This document shows, piece after piece, positions 34,906 through 43,567 of a DNA stretch of 64,000 nt (positions are counted from its first letter, which is position 1; each line of letters starts with the position of its first letter). The translations under genes and the position numbers were made by a program. Origin of the DNA: CAMDPA01 sp964574325 (GTDB lineage Bacteria; Pseudomonadota; Alphaproteobacteria; Rhizobiales; Hyphomicrobiaceae); contig CAZNMY010000022.1 of NCBI GenBank assembly GCA_964574325.1, forward strand, positions 6,462 through 70,461, given 5' to 3'. Under the pieces are notes generated by a model. It was not told the origin of the DNA. It did not search any database and was given only the letters and a program-made list of their open reading frames with translations.

Positions 34906-35715
34906 ATGCGGCTCGTGCACATTTCGAGGGCGATGAAGGCCGTGACGATGCGGGAGCTGGTGCGGTTCTCGCGGCAGCGCGGGCGACTGTTCTCGGCGCT
35001 GGTGCGGCCGCTGCTCTGGCTCGCGGTGTTCGCCGCCGGTTTCCAGAACGTGTTCGGCGTGTCGATCATTCCGCCCTACAAGTCGTACATCACCTATCAG
35101 ACGTACATCGTGCCGGGGCTGATCGGGATCGTGCTGCTGTTCCACGGCATGCAGTCGTCGCTGTCGATGGTCTACGATCGTGAGATGGGCGTGATGCGGC
35201 TGTTGCTGACGGCGCCGCTGCCGCGCTGGGTGCTGCTGTTCTGCAAGCTGCTCGCGGGGACGGTGCTGTCGGTCATCACGTGCTATGCCTTCCTGGCGGT
35301 AGCTGCGTTCTTCGATGTGACGTTCGAGCCGTTGGGGTGGCTCGCCGTGCTGCCGGCGCTGATCGTGTCGGGGCTGATGCTGGGAGCGCTGGGGCTGCTG
35401 CTTTCGGTCTACATCCGGCAGGTCGAGAACTTCGCGGGCACAATGAATTTCGTGATCTTCCCGATGTTCTTCATTTCGTCGGCACTCTATCCGCTGTGGA
35501 AGCTGCGCGAGGGCGGCGCGGAGATCGTCTATCTGCTCGCGGTGGCCAACCCGTTCACGTATGCGGTCGAGCTTTGCCGGTTCGCGCTCTACGGGATGTT
35601 CAACGCCACGGCGGCGGCGGTCGTGGTCGCGTCGGGCGTCGTGTTCTTCGTGGCGGCGGTGTGGGGGTATGATCCACAGAGCGGCATGATCCGGCGGACG
35701 AGGGGCGGGGCATGA
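34906..35715 (+). CDS. ABC-2-type transporter permease
   Basis: A 269-residue membrane protein with six helices of the ABC-2 (exporter) type. Features are the N-terminal RFSRQRGRLFSALVRPLLWLAVF, the central RLLLTAPLPRWVLLFCKLLAG and PMFFISSALYPLWKL near residue 190. It should need an ATPase partner, but none is encoded directly beside it; the nearest ATPase gene (37572) belongs to an importer. The end overlaps a possible start of the next binding-protein gene in ATGA. It follows the PQQ-associated binding protein and most likely belongs to that system. Confidence 0.85.
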   Translation: MRLVHISRAMKAVTMRELVRFSRQRGRLFSALVRPLLWLAVFAAGFQNVFGVSIIPPYKSYITYQTYIVPGLIGIVLLFHGMQSSLSMVYDREMGVMRLLLTAPLPRWVLLFCKLLAGTVLSVITCYAFLAVAAFFDVTFEPLGWLAVLPALIVSGLMLGALGLLLSVYIRQVENFAGTMNFVIFPMFFISSALYPLWKLREGGAEIVYLLAVANPFTYAVELCRFALYGMFNATAAAVVVASGVVFFVAAVWGYDPQSGMIRRTRGGA

Positions 35716-35740
35716 GGTCGGGACAGTTGGATGCATGGCT

Positions 35741-35790
35741 CTCCCTCCTCCGCCCCTACGGGGCCCCTCCCCCACAGAGGGGGGAGGAGA
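35741..35790. repeat. Dispersed GC-rich hairpin repeat
   Basis: CTCCCTCCTCCGCCCC, TACGGGGCCCC, TCCCCC and AGAGGGGGGAGGAG form C-rich then G-rich arms like the copy at 755-799. If the gene at 35712 truly began there, this repeat would encode part of its N-terminus, which argues for a later start. Confidence 0.55.
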
Positions 35791-35843
35791 AACGTGCTCG
35801 GAGTGCGCCGTCATCGAAGAACAGGGAAGAGGGAAGCTTCGCG

Positions 35844-36812
35844 GTGTTCGCGATCGGCTTGTTGGCTGCTTTCACGACATGCCTTTGTGGAACCGCCAAC
35901 GCTGCCGATCGCATCCGGATCGCGGCGCAGAAGACGGGGACGCTCGCGTGGGAGCTGTCCGTCATCAAGGCTCACGGGCTCGATGCGAAGGCGGGGATCG
36001 ATCTCGTCATCACGGAACTCGCTGCGCCGGAGGCGGGCAAAATCGCGCTGAAGGGCGGCTCTGCCGACGTGATCGTGACGGACCTGCTGTGGGTCGCGCG
36101 TGAACGGGCGTTGGGCGGCAAACTGAAGTTCTATCCGTATGGCGGAACGCTCGGCGCGGTCATGGTGCCTGCCGCTTCCAAGCGCGTTGCGCTCAAAGAT
36201 CTGGCGGGCGCGAAGATCGGCATCGCGGGCGGGCCGCTCGACAAGAGCTGGTTGATGCTGTCGGCGTTTGCGGCGGGGCAAAAGCTCGATCTCAAGCGCC
36301 AGGCTACTCCCGCCTATGGCGCGCCGCCGCTGCTGTCGGAGAAGCTCGAGCAAGGCGAACTCGACGCGGTGCTGACGTTCTGGAATTTCGCGGCGCGGCT
36401 GGAAGCCAAAGGGTATCGACGTCTGATCGAGATGGCGGACGTGCAAGCGGCGCTCGGCGCCAAGGGGCAGGTCGCCATCCTCGGGTTCGGCTTCGACGGC
36501 GATTGGGCAGCACGCAACGCCGATGCGCTCGCGCGGTTGTTCGAGGCGAGCCAACAGGCGAAGAGCGTGCTGGCCAACTCGCCGGCCGAGTGGCAGCGGC
36601 TGGCATCGCGGATCGGCACCAGCGATGCAGCGATGCTGGAGCACTATCGCAAGCGTTATGCCGAAGGGGTCCCGCGGCGGGCCCTCGACGACGAGATCGC
36701 GGATGCGCGTGCGCTCTACCGGGTGATGGCTTCGATCGGCGGCAAGGAACTGGTTGGGCCTGCGCTCGAACTCGATCCTGCGGTCTATTGGCGGCCGGGA
36801 CGGAGCAAGTGA
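35844..36812 (+). CDS. ABC transporter substrate-binding protein, SsuA-like
   Basis: A 322-residue protein if it starts at GTG 35844, which directly gives a signal peptide (FAIGLLAAFTTCLCGTANAAD) and has GGGAAG upstream. An ATG at 35712 overlaps the previous stop but would translate the GC-rich repeat into a 44-residue tail. The mature part has RIRIAAQKTGTLAWELSVIKAHG, GKIALKGGSADVIVTDLLWVARER and KIGIAGGPLDKSWLM, typical of nitrate/sulfonate/taurine-type binding proteins. Permease and ATPase genes follow with overlaps, so the importer is complete. Such systems also sit in PQQ-alcohol gene neighbourhoods; the ligand is unknown. Confidence 0.82.
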   Translation: MFAIGLLAAFTTCLCGTANAADRIRIAAQKTGTLAWELSVIKAHGLDAKAGIDLVITELAAPEAGKIALKGGSADVIVTDLLWVARERALGGKLKFYPYGGTLGAVMVPAASKRVALKDLAGAKIGIAGGPLDKSWLMLSAFAAGQKLDLKRQATPAYGAPPLLSEKLEQGELDAVLTFWNFAARLEAKGYRRLIEMADVQAALGAKGQVAILGFGFDGDWAARNADALARLFEASQQAKSVLANSPAEWQRLASRIGTSDAAMLEHYRKRYAEGVPRRALDDEIADARALYRVMASIGGKELVGPALELDPAVYWRPGRSK

Positions 36813-37582
36813 GGTTGCCAGTGATTGGGCAGCGCCGACAGGTCGTGCTGAGGCTGGCATCGCTCGTGGCGATCCTCGTGATCTGGGCGGTGGGCTCCCT
36901 CGTGGCGGGGCCACGGCTGTTGCCGTCGCCGCTGGCGGTGCTGGCAACGACTGCGGAGGAAGCGAGCAGCGGCGCCTTGTTTTCCAATATCGCGATCACG
37001 CTGGCGCGGGTCGCCGTCGCATTCGGCATCGCGATGCTGGCCGGCACGGCGCTCGGCATCCTGATGGGGCGCTCCCGGACGGCCGACGATCTGTTCGATC
37101 TGCCGCTGATCGTGCTGCTCAACCTGCCCGCGCTGGTGATCGTGGTGTTGGCCTATATCTGGGCAGGTTTGACCGAGACGGCGGCGATCCTCGCGGTGGC
37201 GATCAACAAGTTTCCGAATACGGCCGTGACGGTGCGCGAAGGGACGCGGGCGCTGGATCGCGGGCTCGACGAGGTGGCCCAGGTCTACCGGTTCGATCGG
37301 GCGAAGCGATTGCGCCATGTCGTGCTGCCGCAGCTTGCGCCGTTCATCGCGGCGGCGGCGCGGTCGGGGCTTTCGCTGGTGTGGAAAATCGTGCTCGTCG
37401 TCGAGCTTCTGGGGCGGCCGAACGGTGTCGGCTTCGAAATCGGGACGGCGTTTCAGCTGTTCGATGTAGCGCGCATACTCGCTTATGCGCTGACCTTCGT
37501 CGTGGTGATCGTGGCGATCGAATATCTGGCGATGCAGCCTTTCGAGCGTCGCGTGACGCGGTGGCGGCCCCATGCGGCTTGA
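36809..37582 (+). CDS. ABC transporter permease, SsuC-like
   Basis: A 257-residue membrane protein with about six helices. The coupling motif is near EGTRALDRGLDEVAQVYRFDRAKRLRHVVLPQLAPFIAAAARSG (residues ~143-185), the EAA loop that contacts the ATPase. GTG at 36809 overlaps the previous stop in GTGA, which is strong coupling; another GTG at 36821 is possible. The ATPase gene starts 11 bases before its stop. Confidence 0.88.
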   Translation: MRLPVIGQRRQVVLRLASLVAILVIWAVGSLVAGPRLLPSPLAVLATTAEEASSGALFSNIAITLARVAVAFGIAMLAGTALGILMGRSRTADDLFDLPLIVLLNLPALVIVVLAYIWAGLTETAAILAVAINKFPNTAVTVREGTRALDRGLDEVAQVYRFDRAKRLRHVVLPQLAPFIAAAARSGLSLVWKIVLVVELLGRPNGVGFEIGTAFQLFDVARILAYALTFVVVIVAIEYLAMQPFERRVTRWRPHAA

Positions 37583-38288
37583 AGCGGAAATCATCTGCAA
37601 GGCCGTCCGCGCGGCGAACGGTGCGGAGATCGACGTGCTGCGCGACATGCGCGTGTCTGTCGAGCAGGGACGTCTCGCGGCGCTGGTGGGGCCTTCCGGC
37701 TGCGGCAAGACGACGTTTCTGCGCTGCGTCGCGGGGCTCGATGTGCACTTCAGCGGGCGGATCTCGAAGCCCGCCGACATGCGGCTCGGCATGGTGTTTC
37801 AGGAGCCGAGGCTGCTGCCGTGGCGAACGGTCGAGGAGAACATCCGGCTGGCGGCGCCGGAAGCGAGCGATGCCGCACTCGATCAATTGTTCGACGTTCT
37901 GCGGCTCGGCGGACATCGACGGCATTATCCGGGAGAATTGTCGCTCGGGCTTGCGCGACGGGTGGCGCTGGCGCGGGCGTTCGCCGTAGAGCCGAGCGTG
38001 CTGTTGATGGACGAGCCGTTCGTGTCGCTCGATGCGCTGCTGGCGCAGGAATTGCGGCGGGAGTTGTCGGCGTTGCTCGGGCGCAGGCCGGTGACGACGC
38101 TGCTCGTTACCCACGATACGATGGAGGCGGCACAGCTTGCCGACACGGTGTTGCTGTTGTCCGTGCGGCCGGCTCACGTGATCGGACAGATCGATATCGC
38201 AAGCCCGAGGGAAAAGCGGTCGACCGCGGAAATCGCGGCCATCGCCGGTGATCTCGACGGTCGGCTCGGTTCGCCGGGGGATGCGTGA
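37572..38288 (+). CDS. ABC transporter ATP-binding protein, SsuB-like
   Basis: A 238-residue ATPase with Walker A GPSGCGKTT (residue ~40), Q-loop MVFQEPRLLPWRT (~76), a signature region ELSLGLARRVALARA (~121), Walker B VLLMDEPF (~143) and the switch VTHD. The signature is LSLGLA rather than LSGGQ, a small deviation. It powers the importer of the two preceding genes; overlap with the permease is 11 bases. It is the last gene of the operon. Confidence 0.9.
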   Translation: MRLEAEIICKAVRAANGAEIDVLRDMRVSVEQGRLAALVGPSGCGKTTFLRCVAGLDVHFSGRISKPADMRLGMVFQEPRLLPWRTVEENIRLAAPEASDAALDQLFDVLRLGGHRRHYPGELSLGLARRVALARAFAVEPSVLLMDEPFVSLDALLAQELRRELSALLGRRPVTTLLVTHDTMEAAQLADTVLLLSVRPAHVIGQIDIASPREKRSTAEIAAIAGDLDGRLGSPGDA

Positions 38289-38444
38289 TCGACACGAAGC
38301 GTTGAATTCACAATTCCGACATGGGTTCAGCGCGGTAAGGACGCTATGCGTCGTGTTGATGAAATCTGGCGATCAGGGCTTGCCGAGCGGCGTCCGGTCC
38401 CCCACAACCCCGGTACATCTATCGCATTCGGCTGGAGAAATCGC

Positions 38445-39857
38445 ATGAGACGCAACCGCAAGGCCAAGATCGTCGCAACGCTGGGCCCGGCAAGCTCGAG
38501 CCGCGAGATGATCCGCCGTCTGGCCATCGCCGGGGCCGACGTGTTCCGGCTCAACTTCAGCCACGGCACCCACGCCGACCACAAGGAGCGGTTCGACATC
38601 ATCCGCTCGCTGGAAGCGGAGGTCGGGCGACCCATCGGCATTCTGCAGGACCTGCAGGGGCCTAAGATCCGCGTCGGGACGATGAAGAACGGGCCGGTTC
38701 AACTCGTCAATGGTTCGACCGTGCGGTTCCAGCTCGGGGCCGAACCGGGCGATGCCGAGCGCGTGCCGATGCCGCATCCGGAAGTCGTGAAGAACATCAT
38801 GCCCGGACATGTCGTGATGATCGACGACGGCAAGCTGCGGCTGGTGTGCACCGGCTGCGGCGACGACTATTTCGATGCGCGGGTCGAGGTCGGCGGCATG
38901 TTGAGCGACCGCAAAGGCGTCAACCTGCCCGATACCGATCTGCCGATCTCGCCGTTGACCGAGAAGGACCGGCGGGATCTCGAGTTCGGGCTTTCGCTGG
39001 GGGTCGACTGGGTCGCGCTGTCGTTCGTGCAGCGCGCGTCCGACGTGATCGAGGCGCAAGCGCTGATCAAGGGGCGCGCCGCGATCATGGCCAAGATCGA
39101 GAAGCCGCAGGCGCTCGACCGGATCGACGAAATCGTGCCGCTGGTCGACGGCGTGATGGTCGCGCGTGGCGATCTGGGCGTCGAGATTCCGCCGGAGGAT
39201 GTGCCGGGCCGGCAGAAGGAATTGATCCGCATCTGCCGGCAGGCGGCCAAGCCGGTGATCGTCGCGACGCAGATGCTGGAGTCGATGATCAAGACGCCGT
39301 CGCCGACGCGGGCGGAAGCGTCCGATGTCGCGACCGCAATCTACGACAGCGCGGATGCCGTGATGCTGTCGGCGGAATCGGCTTCCGGAGATTTTCCGGT
39401 AGAAGCTGTCGCGATGATGGATCGCATCATTTCGCATACGGAGGAGCACAAGCTCTATCGCTCGCTGATCGAGGCGATCCAGCCCACGCCCGAGCACAGC
39501 ACCGCGCACGCGATCGCGGCTGCTGCTGCCGATGTCGCCGACGCCATCGGGGCTGCGGGAATCGTCGCCTTTACAGGCAGCGGGACGACGTCGATGCGGA
39601 CTGCGCGCAAGCGGCCGCGGGTGCCAATCCTGTCGCTGTCGTCCAGCGCAGCAGTGGCGCGGCGCCTCGTGCTGTTGTGGGGGACGCACTCGATTCCGAC
39701 CGAGGAGATCCACACCTACGACGAGATGGTGGAGAAGGCGAAGCAGTTGGCTGTGTCGGAGGGGCTCGCCAAGGCGGGCGAGCGCATCGTCATCATAGCC
39801 GGTATCCCGTTCGCGACCATCGGCACGACGAACAACATCCGGGTGGTGCGGATTTAG
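38445..39857 (+). CDS. pyk: Pyruvate kinase
   Basis: A 470-residue enzyme that transfers phosphate from phosphoenolpyruvate to ADP. KIVATLGPASSS (residue ~6) and VFRLNFSHGTH (~30) open the barrel domain. The active-site signature is AIMAKIEKPQALD (Lys ~214), followed by GVMVARGDLGVEIP, VATQMLESM and DSADAVMLSAESASGDFP. The C-terminal regulatory domain ends in GTTNNIRVVRI. ATG at 38445 has GGAGA seven bases upstream and gives the family N-terminus; the longer frame from 38346 is not supported. It stands alone between the importer operon and the yej cluster on the other strand. Confidence 0.97.
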   Translation: MRRNRKAKIVATLGPASSSREMIRRLAIAGADVFRLNFSHGTHADHKERFDIIRSLEAEVGRPIGILQDLQGPKIRVGTMKNGPVQLVNGSTVRFQLGAEPGDAERVPMPHPEVVKNIMPGHVVMIDDGKLRLVCTGCGDDYFDARVEVGGMLSDRKGVNLPDTDLPISPLTEKDRRDLEFGLSLGVDWVALSFVQRASDVIEAQALIKGRAAIMAKIEKPQALDRIDEIVPLVDGVMVARGDLGVEIPPEDVPGRQKELIRICRQAAKPVIVATQMLESMIKTPSPTRAEASDVATAIYDSADAVMLSAESASGDFPVEAVAMMDRIISHTEEHKLYRSLIEAIQPTPEHSTAHAIAAAAADVADAIGAAGIVAFTGSGTTSMRTARKRPRVPILSLSSSAAVARRLVLLWGTHSIPTEEIHTYDEMVEKAKQLAVSEGLAKAGERIVIIAGIPFATIGTTNNIRVVRI

Positions 39858-39881
39858 GGTGCGAACCTGACCTGTGTCCGT

Positions 39882-41522
39882 TCACGTCGCCACCGCTGCC
39901 GCGTGGGCGACTTCGAGGTTGAGGGCGGCTGCAAGCAGCGCCTTGGTGTATTCGGTCTGCGGGCGGGAGAAGAGCTCGGCCGCCGGTCCTTCCTCCACCA
40001 CTTTGCCATTGCGCAGCACGATCACGTGGTTCGACAGCGCGCGCACGACGCGCAAGTCGTGGCTGATGAACATATAGGCGAGCTGGTGCTTTTTCTGCAG
40101 GTCGCGCAGAAGATCGACGATCTGTGCCTGCACGCTCATGTCGAGGGCGCTGGTCGGCTCATCCAGCATGACGAGCTTGGGCTGCAGCACCATGGCGCGC
40201 GCGATGGCGATGCGCTGGCGCTGTCCGCCGGAGAATTCGTGCGGGTAGCGGTCCTGCGCGGCTGCGTCGAGGCCTACCTCCTCCAGTGCCTGGCCGACAC
40301 GCTCGCGGCGTTCGTCCGGGCCCAGTTCGGGCGCGAGGATGAGCAATCCCTCTTCGATGATCTGGGTGACGGAAAGGCGCGGAGAGAGTGAGCCGTAGGG
40401 ATCCTGGAACACGATCTGCATGTCGCGGCGGAGCGGGCGCATCTGCTTGGCACCCAAACCGTCGATGCGGCGTCCCATGTAGACGATGGGGCCGTCAGAC
40501 GCGATCAGCCGGAGGATCGCGAGGCCGAGCGTGGTTTTGCCCGAGCCGGATTCGCCGACCACGCCGAGGGTCTGTCCGGCACGTAGCGTGAGCGAAATGC
40601 CGTCGACCGCCTTGATGTGATCGACCGTGCGGCGCAGGAGGCCGCGCTTGATCGGGAACCAGATCTTCAGGTCCTTCGTCTCCAGCACGACGGGCGCATT
40701 GCCATCTTCGGTCGGAGGTTTGCCTTTGGGCTCGGCGTTGAGCAGATGGCGCGTGTAGGCATGCGAAGGTTCGGTGAAGACCTGCTCGGCTGGACCAGTT
40801 TCGACGACTTCGCCCGACTTCATCACGTACACGCGATCGGCCATCTTCCTCACGATCCCGAGATCGTGGGTGATGAGCAGCATGGCCATGCCGAGCTCGC
40901 GCTGCAGACTCTTCAACAGCGCCAGGATCTGCGCCTGGATGGTGACGTCGAGGGCGGTCGTCGGCTCGTCGGCGATAAGCAGGTCGGGCTCGTTGGCGAG
41001 AGCGAGCGCGATCATCACGCGCTGGCGCTGGCCGCCGGAAAGCTGGTGGGGATAGGCGGCGAGGCGTTTCTCGGGATCGCGGATGCCGACCTTTGCGAGC
41101 AGTTCAAGCGTGCGGACGCGTGCGGTCTTCTCGTCGAGGCCGCGATGGACGCGCAAAATCTCGCCGACCTGCTTCTCGATCGAGTGCAGCGGATTGAGCG
41201 AGGTCATCGGCTCCTGGAAGATGATCGAGATACGGCGGCCGCGGATCTGCCGCATCTCCTCTTCGCTGGCGGTGAGCAGGTTCTTGCCGGCGAAGTAGAT
41301 CTCGCCAGACGGGTGGGAGGCGGCGGGGTAGTTCAGCAGGCGAAGGATCGACAGCGCCGAAACGGTCTTGCCGGAGCCGGACTCGCCGACGAGGGCGACG
41401 GTCTCGCCGCGATCGATCGAGAACGAGACGCCTTTCACGGCATGGGACACAGCCGTGCCCGCCCGGAAGTCGACCGAGAGATTGCGGACGTTGACGAGGG
41501 TGGTGGTGGGGGTGGGTTGCAT
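39882..41522 (-). CDS. yejF: Peptide ABC transporter ATP-binding protein (two ABC domains)
   Basis: A 546-residue protein with two ATPase domains in one chain. The first has Walker A GESGSGKT (~residue 42), QLSGGQRQRVMIALALA and DLLIADEPT. The second has GESGSGKTTLG (~325), EFSGGQRQRIAIARAM and LVMLDEPT. Both signatures are intact, as in YejF, which energises YejABE uptake of peptides such as microcin C in enterobacteria. ATG at 41522 starts one base after the stop of a PIN-domain toxin gene, so its translation may depend on that gene. The longer frame from 41681 lies within the toxin gene. Confidence 0.92.
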   Translation of the reverse strand: MQPTPTTTLVNVRNLSVDFRAGTAVSHAVKGVSFSIDRGETVALVGESGSGKTVSALSILRLLNYPAASHPSGEIYFAGKNLLTASEEEMRQIRGRRISIIFQEPMTSLNPLHSIEKQVGEILRVHRGLDEKTARVRTLELLAKVGIRDPEKRLAAYPHQLSGGQRQRVMIALALANEPDLLIADEPTTALDVTIQAQILALLKSLQRELGMAMLLITHDLGIVRKMADRVYVMKSGEVVETGPAEQVFTEPSHAYTRHLLNAEPKGKPPTEDGNAPVVLETKDLKIWFPIKRGLLRRTVDHIKAVDGISLTLRAGQTLGVVGESGSGKTTLGLAILRLIASDGPIVYMGRRIDGLGAKQMRPLRRDMQIVFQDPYGSLSPRLSVTQIIEEGLLILAPELGPDERRERVGQALEEVGLDAAAQDRYPHEFSGGQRQRIAIARAMVLQPKLVMLDEPTSALDMSVQAQIVDLLRDLQKKHQLAYMFISHDLRVVRALSNHVIVLRNGKVVEEGPAAELFSRPQTEYTKALLAAALNLEVAHAAAVAT

Positions 41523-41523
41523 C

Positions 41524-41967
41524 TCAAGTGACCAGATCTGACAGGCGCACGATGCGCAGCGAATTCGAACCGCGTATGCCTTCGTCATTCGTGATGAAAG
41601 ATGTACACCCTGCCAGCATCGCAGTGGCGACGTGAATGGCATCGAATGCGCGTCCGCCGAGTCGCGCTCTGATATCCGCACTCACCAAAAGGGTTGGACG
41701 GTCGATCGGAAGAGTGCGAATCTTGGATGCGGGCTCGAGCAGCTTCTTGTAGATGTCGACGATCGCTGGCTGGTTGTCGCGTATCGGCTTGACCAGCACC
41801 TCGGCCAGGGACAGCTCGCTGGTGACGGCCCGAAACGCGTCCAGCTCGAGACGTTCGAACAACTCCATCAGTGGCGGCGCAAAGGCTGGATGGCCTTCGA
41901 CAAGGTAGATGAAGATGTTGGTGTCGAGGTAGATCTGAGCACCAAGCTCCGGCACCGCGACCATCAT
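41524..41967 (-). CDS. PIN-domain ribonuclease toxin (VapC-like)
   Basis: A 147-residue PIN-domain protein. The acidic residues expected at the active site are Asp in YLDTNIFIYLVEGH (~13-26), Glu in SELSLAEVL (~50), and Asp in GRAFDAIHVATAM (~105). A last acidic patch lies in FITNDEGIRGS (~124). The family cleaves RNA and is held in check by a partner. It overlaps the upstream small gene (41964-42191) by four bases and is one base from yejF. It is thus embedded inside the yej operon, which is unusual. Start at 41967 or 41964 (two Met). Confidence 0.86.
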   Translation of the reverse strand: MMVAVPELGAQIYLDTNIFIYLVEGHPAFAPPLMELFERLELDAFRAVTSELSLAEVLVKPIRDNQPAIVDIYKKLLEPASKIRTLPIDRPTLLVSADIRARLGGRAFDAIHVATAMLAGCTSFITNDEGIRGSNSLRIVRLSDLVT

Positions 41968-42191
41968 TCATCCCTCAGTTTGCGTATGAAGCTCACCGCC
42001 TCCTCTTCTGTGTAACAACCTTTTCCCGCACCAAAAAACGACCTGAGTGGCTGGCGATCAGAAGTCTCCTCGGGAGCGTCGCTTTCGACGGTGACGCGGA
42101 CCAGTTGCCCGCTCTCGATGCCGCGTCGCAATTCATCCGGCAATTTCTCGACGGGGAAGTGGTCGACTACGATTTTCTTGGTCTCGCCCAT
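41964..42191 (-). CDS. Antitoxin partner of the PIN-domain toxin
   Basis: A 75-residue protein with the start MGETKKIVVDHFPVEKLP, then LRRGIESGQLVRVTVES, and a charged C-terminus EEEAVSFIRKLRDE. No DNA-binding fold was certain from sequence, but size, order and a four-base overlap with the PIN gene fit the antitoxin role. A GTG at 42341 would give 125 residues, but its extra 50 residues show no family marks and would almost abut yejE. About 150 bp separate it from yejE, enough for its own promoter. Confidence 0.72.
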   Translation of the reverse strand: MGETKKIVVDHFPVEKLPDELRRGIESGQLVRVTVESDAPEETSDRQPLRSFFGAGKGCYTEEEAVSFIRKLRDE

Positions 42192-42342
42192 ATGCGTGGC
42201 CTTTAAAGGTCTCGATGCCAGGAGATCGCTCAGAACCTCCTGATATAGCGATTTGACACCACTGAGACGCTCCCAATGGGCTATCAGCGCGGTCCAGCTC
42301 CCGTCCCAATCGCTGCTGTCGGGGAAGGTGCATGTCACCACC

Positions 42343-43563
42343 TTACCTGAACGTCTTCCTCGGGTCGAATGCGTCGCGGACGGCTTCGCCGATGAAGATC
42401 AGCAGCGAGAGGATGACGGCGAGCGAGGCGAAGGCGGTGAAGCCGAGCCAGATCGCTTGAAGGTTCGCCTTGCCCTGGGCCAGCAGTTCGCCCAGGGACG
42501 GCGACCCGGGCGGCAGGCCCAGCCCGAGGAAGTCGAGCGCGGTCAGTGCGGTGATCGAGGCGGACAGCTTGAAGGGCAGGAACGTCAACGTCGCCACCAT
42601 CGCGTTCGGCAGCAGGTGCTTGAACATGATCTTCCAGTCGCTGAGGCCGAGCGCGCGGGCGGCGGTGATGTACTCGAAGTTGCGGCCGCGCAGGAACTCC
42701 GCGCGCACGACGCCGACGAGGCTCACCCACTGGAACAGCAGCAGCACGCCCAGAAGCGTCCAGAAGCCCGGCACCAGCACCGACGAGATGATGATGAGGA
42801 CGTACAGATAGGGGATCGACGACCAGATCTCCAGGAAGCGCTGGAAGATGAGGTCGACCCAGCCGCCGAAGTATCCCTGCGCTGCGCCAGCGGTGACGCC
42901 GATGGCGGCCGATACGATCGTCAGGATGAGGCCGAACAGCAGTGACAGGCGCAATCCGTAGAGCACGCGGGCGACGACATCGCGGCCCTGGTCGTCGGTG
43001 CCGAGCCAGTTGCGGTTACCGATCGCCTGGAAGCGCTGGAGCTGATCGGGCGGGGCTTCGCAATAGGCGGCGCGTGTGGCCCAATAGGGCGGCGCGGGGA
43101 AGCCGAGGCAGCGGCCTTCGCCGCCTTTGAGCCGCGGATAGTCCTTGTTGATCGAGGTGTAGGAGTAGCGGATCGGCGGCCAGAGCATCCAGCCGTTCTG
43201 CTCGATCTCGTCCTTGATGACGGGATCCTTGTAGTCGGTGATGGCGAGGAACCCGCCGAACTTGGCTTCGGGATAGTCGACCAGCACGGGCATCAGGAAC
43301 TCGCCCTTGTAGCGGGCGAGGACCGGCTTGTCGTTGGCGATGAACTCCGAGCACATGCTGACGACGAAGATCGCGATGAACAGCTTGAGCGAGAAATAGC
43401 CGCGCTTGTTCGACTTGAAGGCCTGCCAGCGCCGCTGCCAGATCGGCGAGGCGAGCTTGGCGCGCCACGTCTCGATGGTGCGGCCGAGGGGGCCGGTGGG
43501 GCGGGGTGGATCGATCATCCGCTGCGGCGATGGGGGAGCGGGAATGGCAATGCCGTCGTCCAT
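42343..43563 (-). CDS. yejE: Peptide ABC transporter permease
   Basis: A 406-residue permease. An N-terminal cytoplasmic part and one helix (~60-78) are followed by a large periplasmic loop (~80-185), then five helices with the coupling sequence AARALGLSDWKIMFKHLLPNAM (~303-325). The motif IGNRNWLGTDDQGRDV precedes the membrane core, as in DppC-type permeases. The start is four bases after yejB. The next gene downstream is the antitoxin, not yejF, so the operon is interrupted. Confidence 0.93.
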   Translation of the reverse strand: MDDGIAIPAPPSPQRMIDPPRPTGPLGRTIETWRAKLASPIWQRRWQAFKSNKRGYFSLKLFIAIFVVSMCSEFIANDKPVLARYKGEFLMPVLVDYPEAKFGGFLAITDYKDPVIKDEIEQNGWMLWPPIRYSYTSINKDYPRLKGGEGRCLGFPAPPYWATRAAYCEAPPDQLQRFQAIGNRNWLGTDDQGRDVVARVLYGLRLSLLFGLILTIVSAAIGVTAGAAQGYFGGWVDLIFQRFLEIWSSIPYLYVLIIISSVLVPGFWTLLGVLLLFQWVSLVGVVRAEFLRGRNFEYITAARALGLSDWKIMFKHLLPNAMVATLTFLPFKLSASITALTALDFLGLGLPPGSPSLGELLAQGKANLQAIWLGFTAFASLAVILSLLIFIGEAVRDAFDPRKTFR

Positions 43564-43567
43564 CGGG

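Noticed and set aside
42192..42341. Longer antitoxin from a GTG at 42341
   Set aside because: The extra 50 residues have no family features; ATG 42191 gives a normal antitoxin length. It remains possible.
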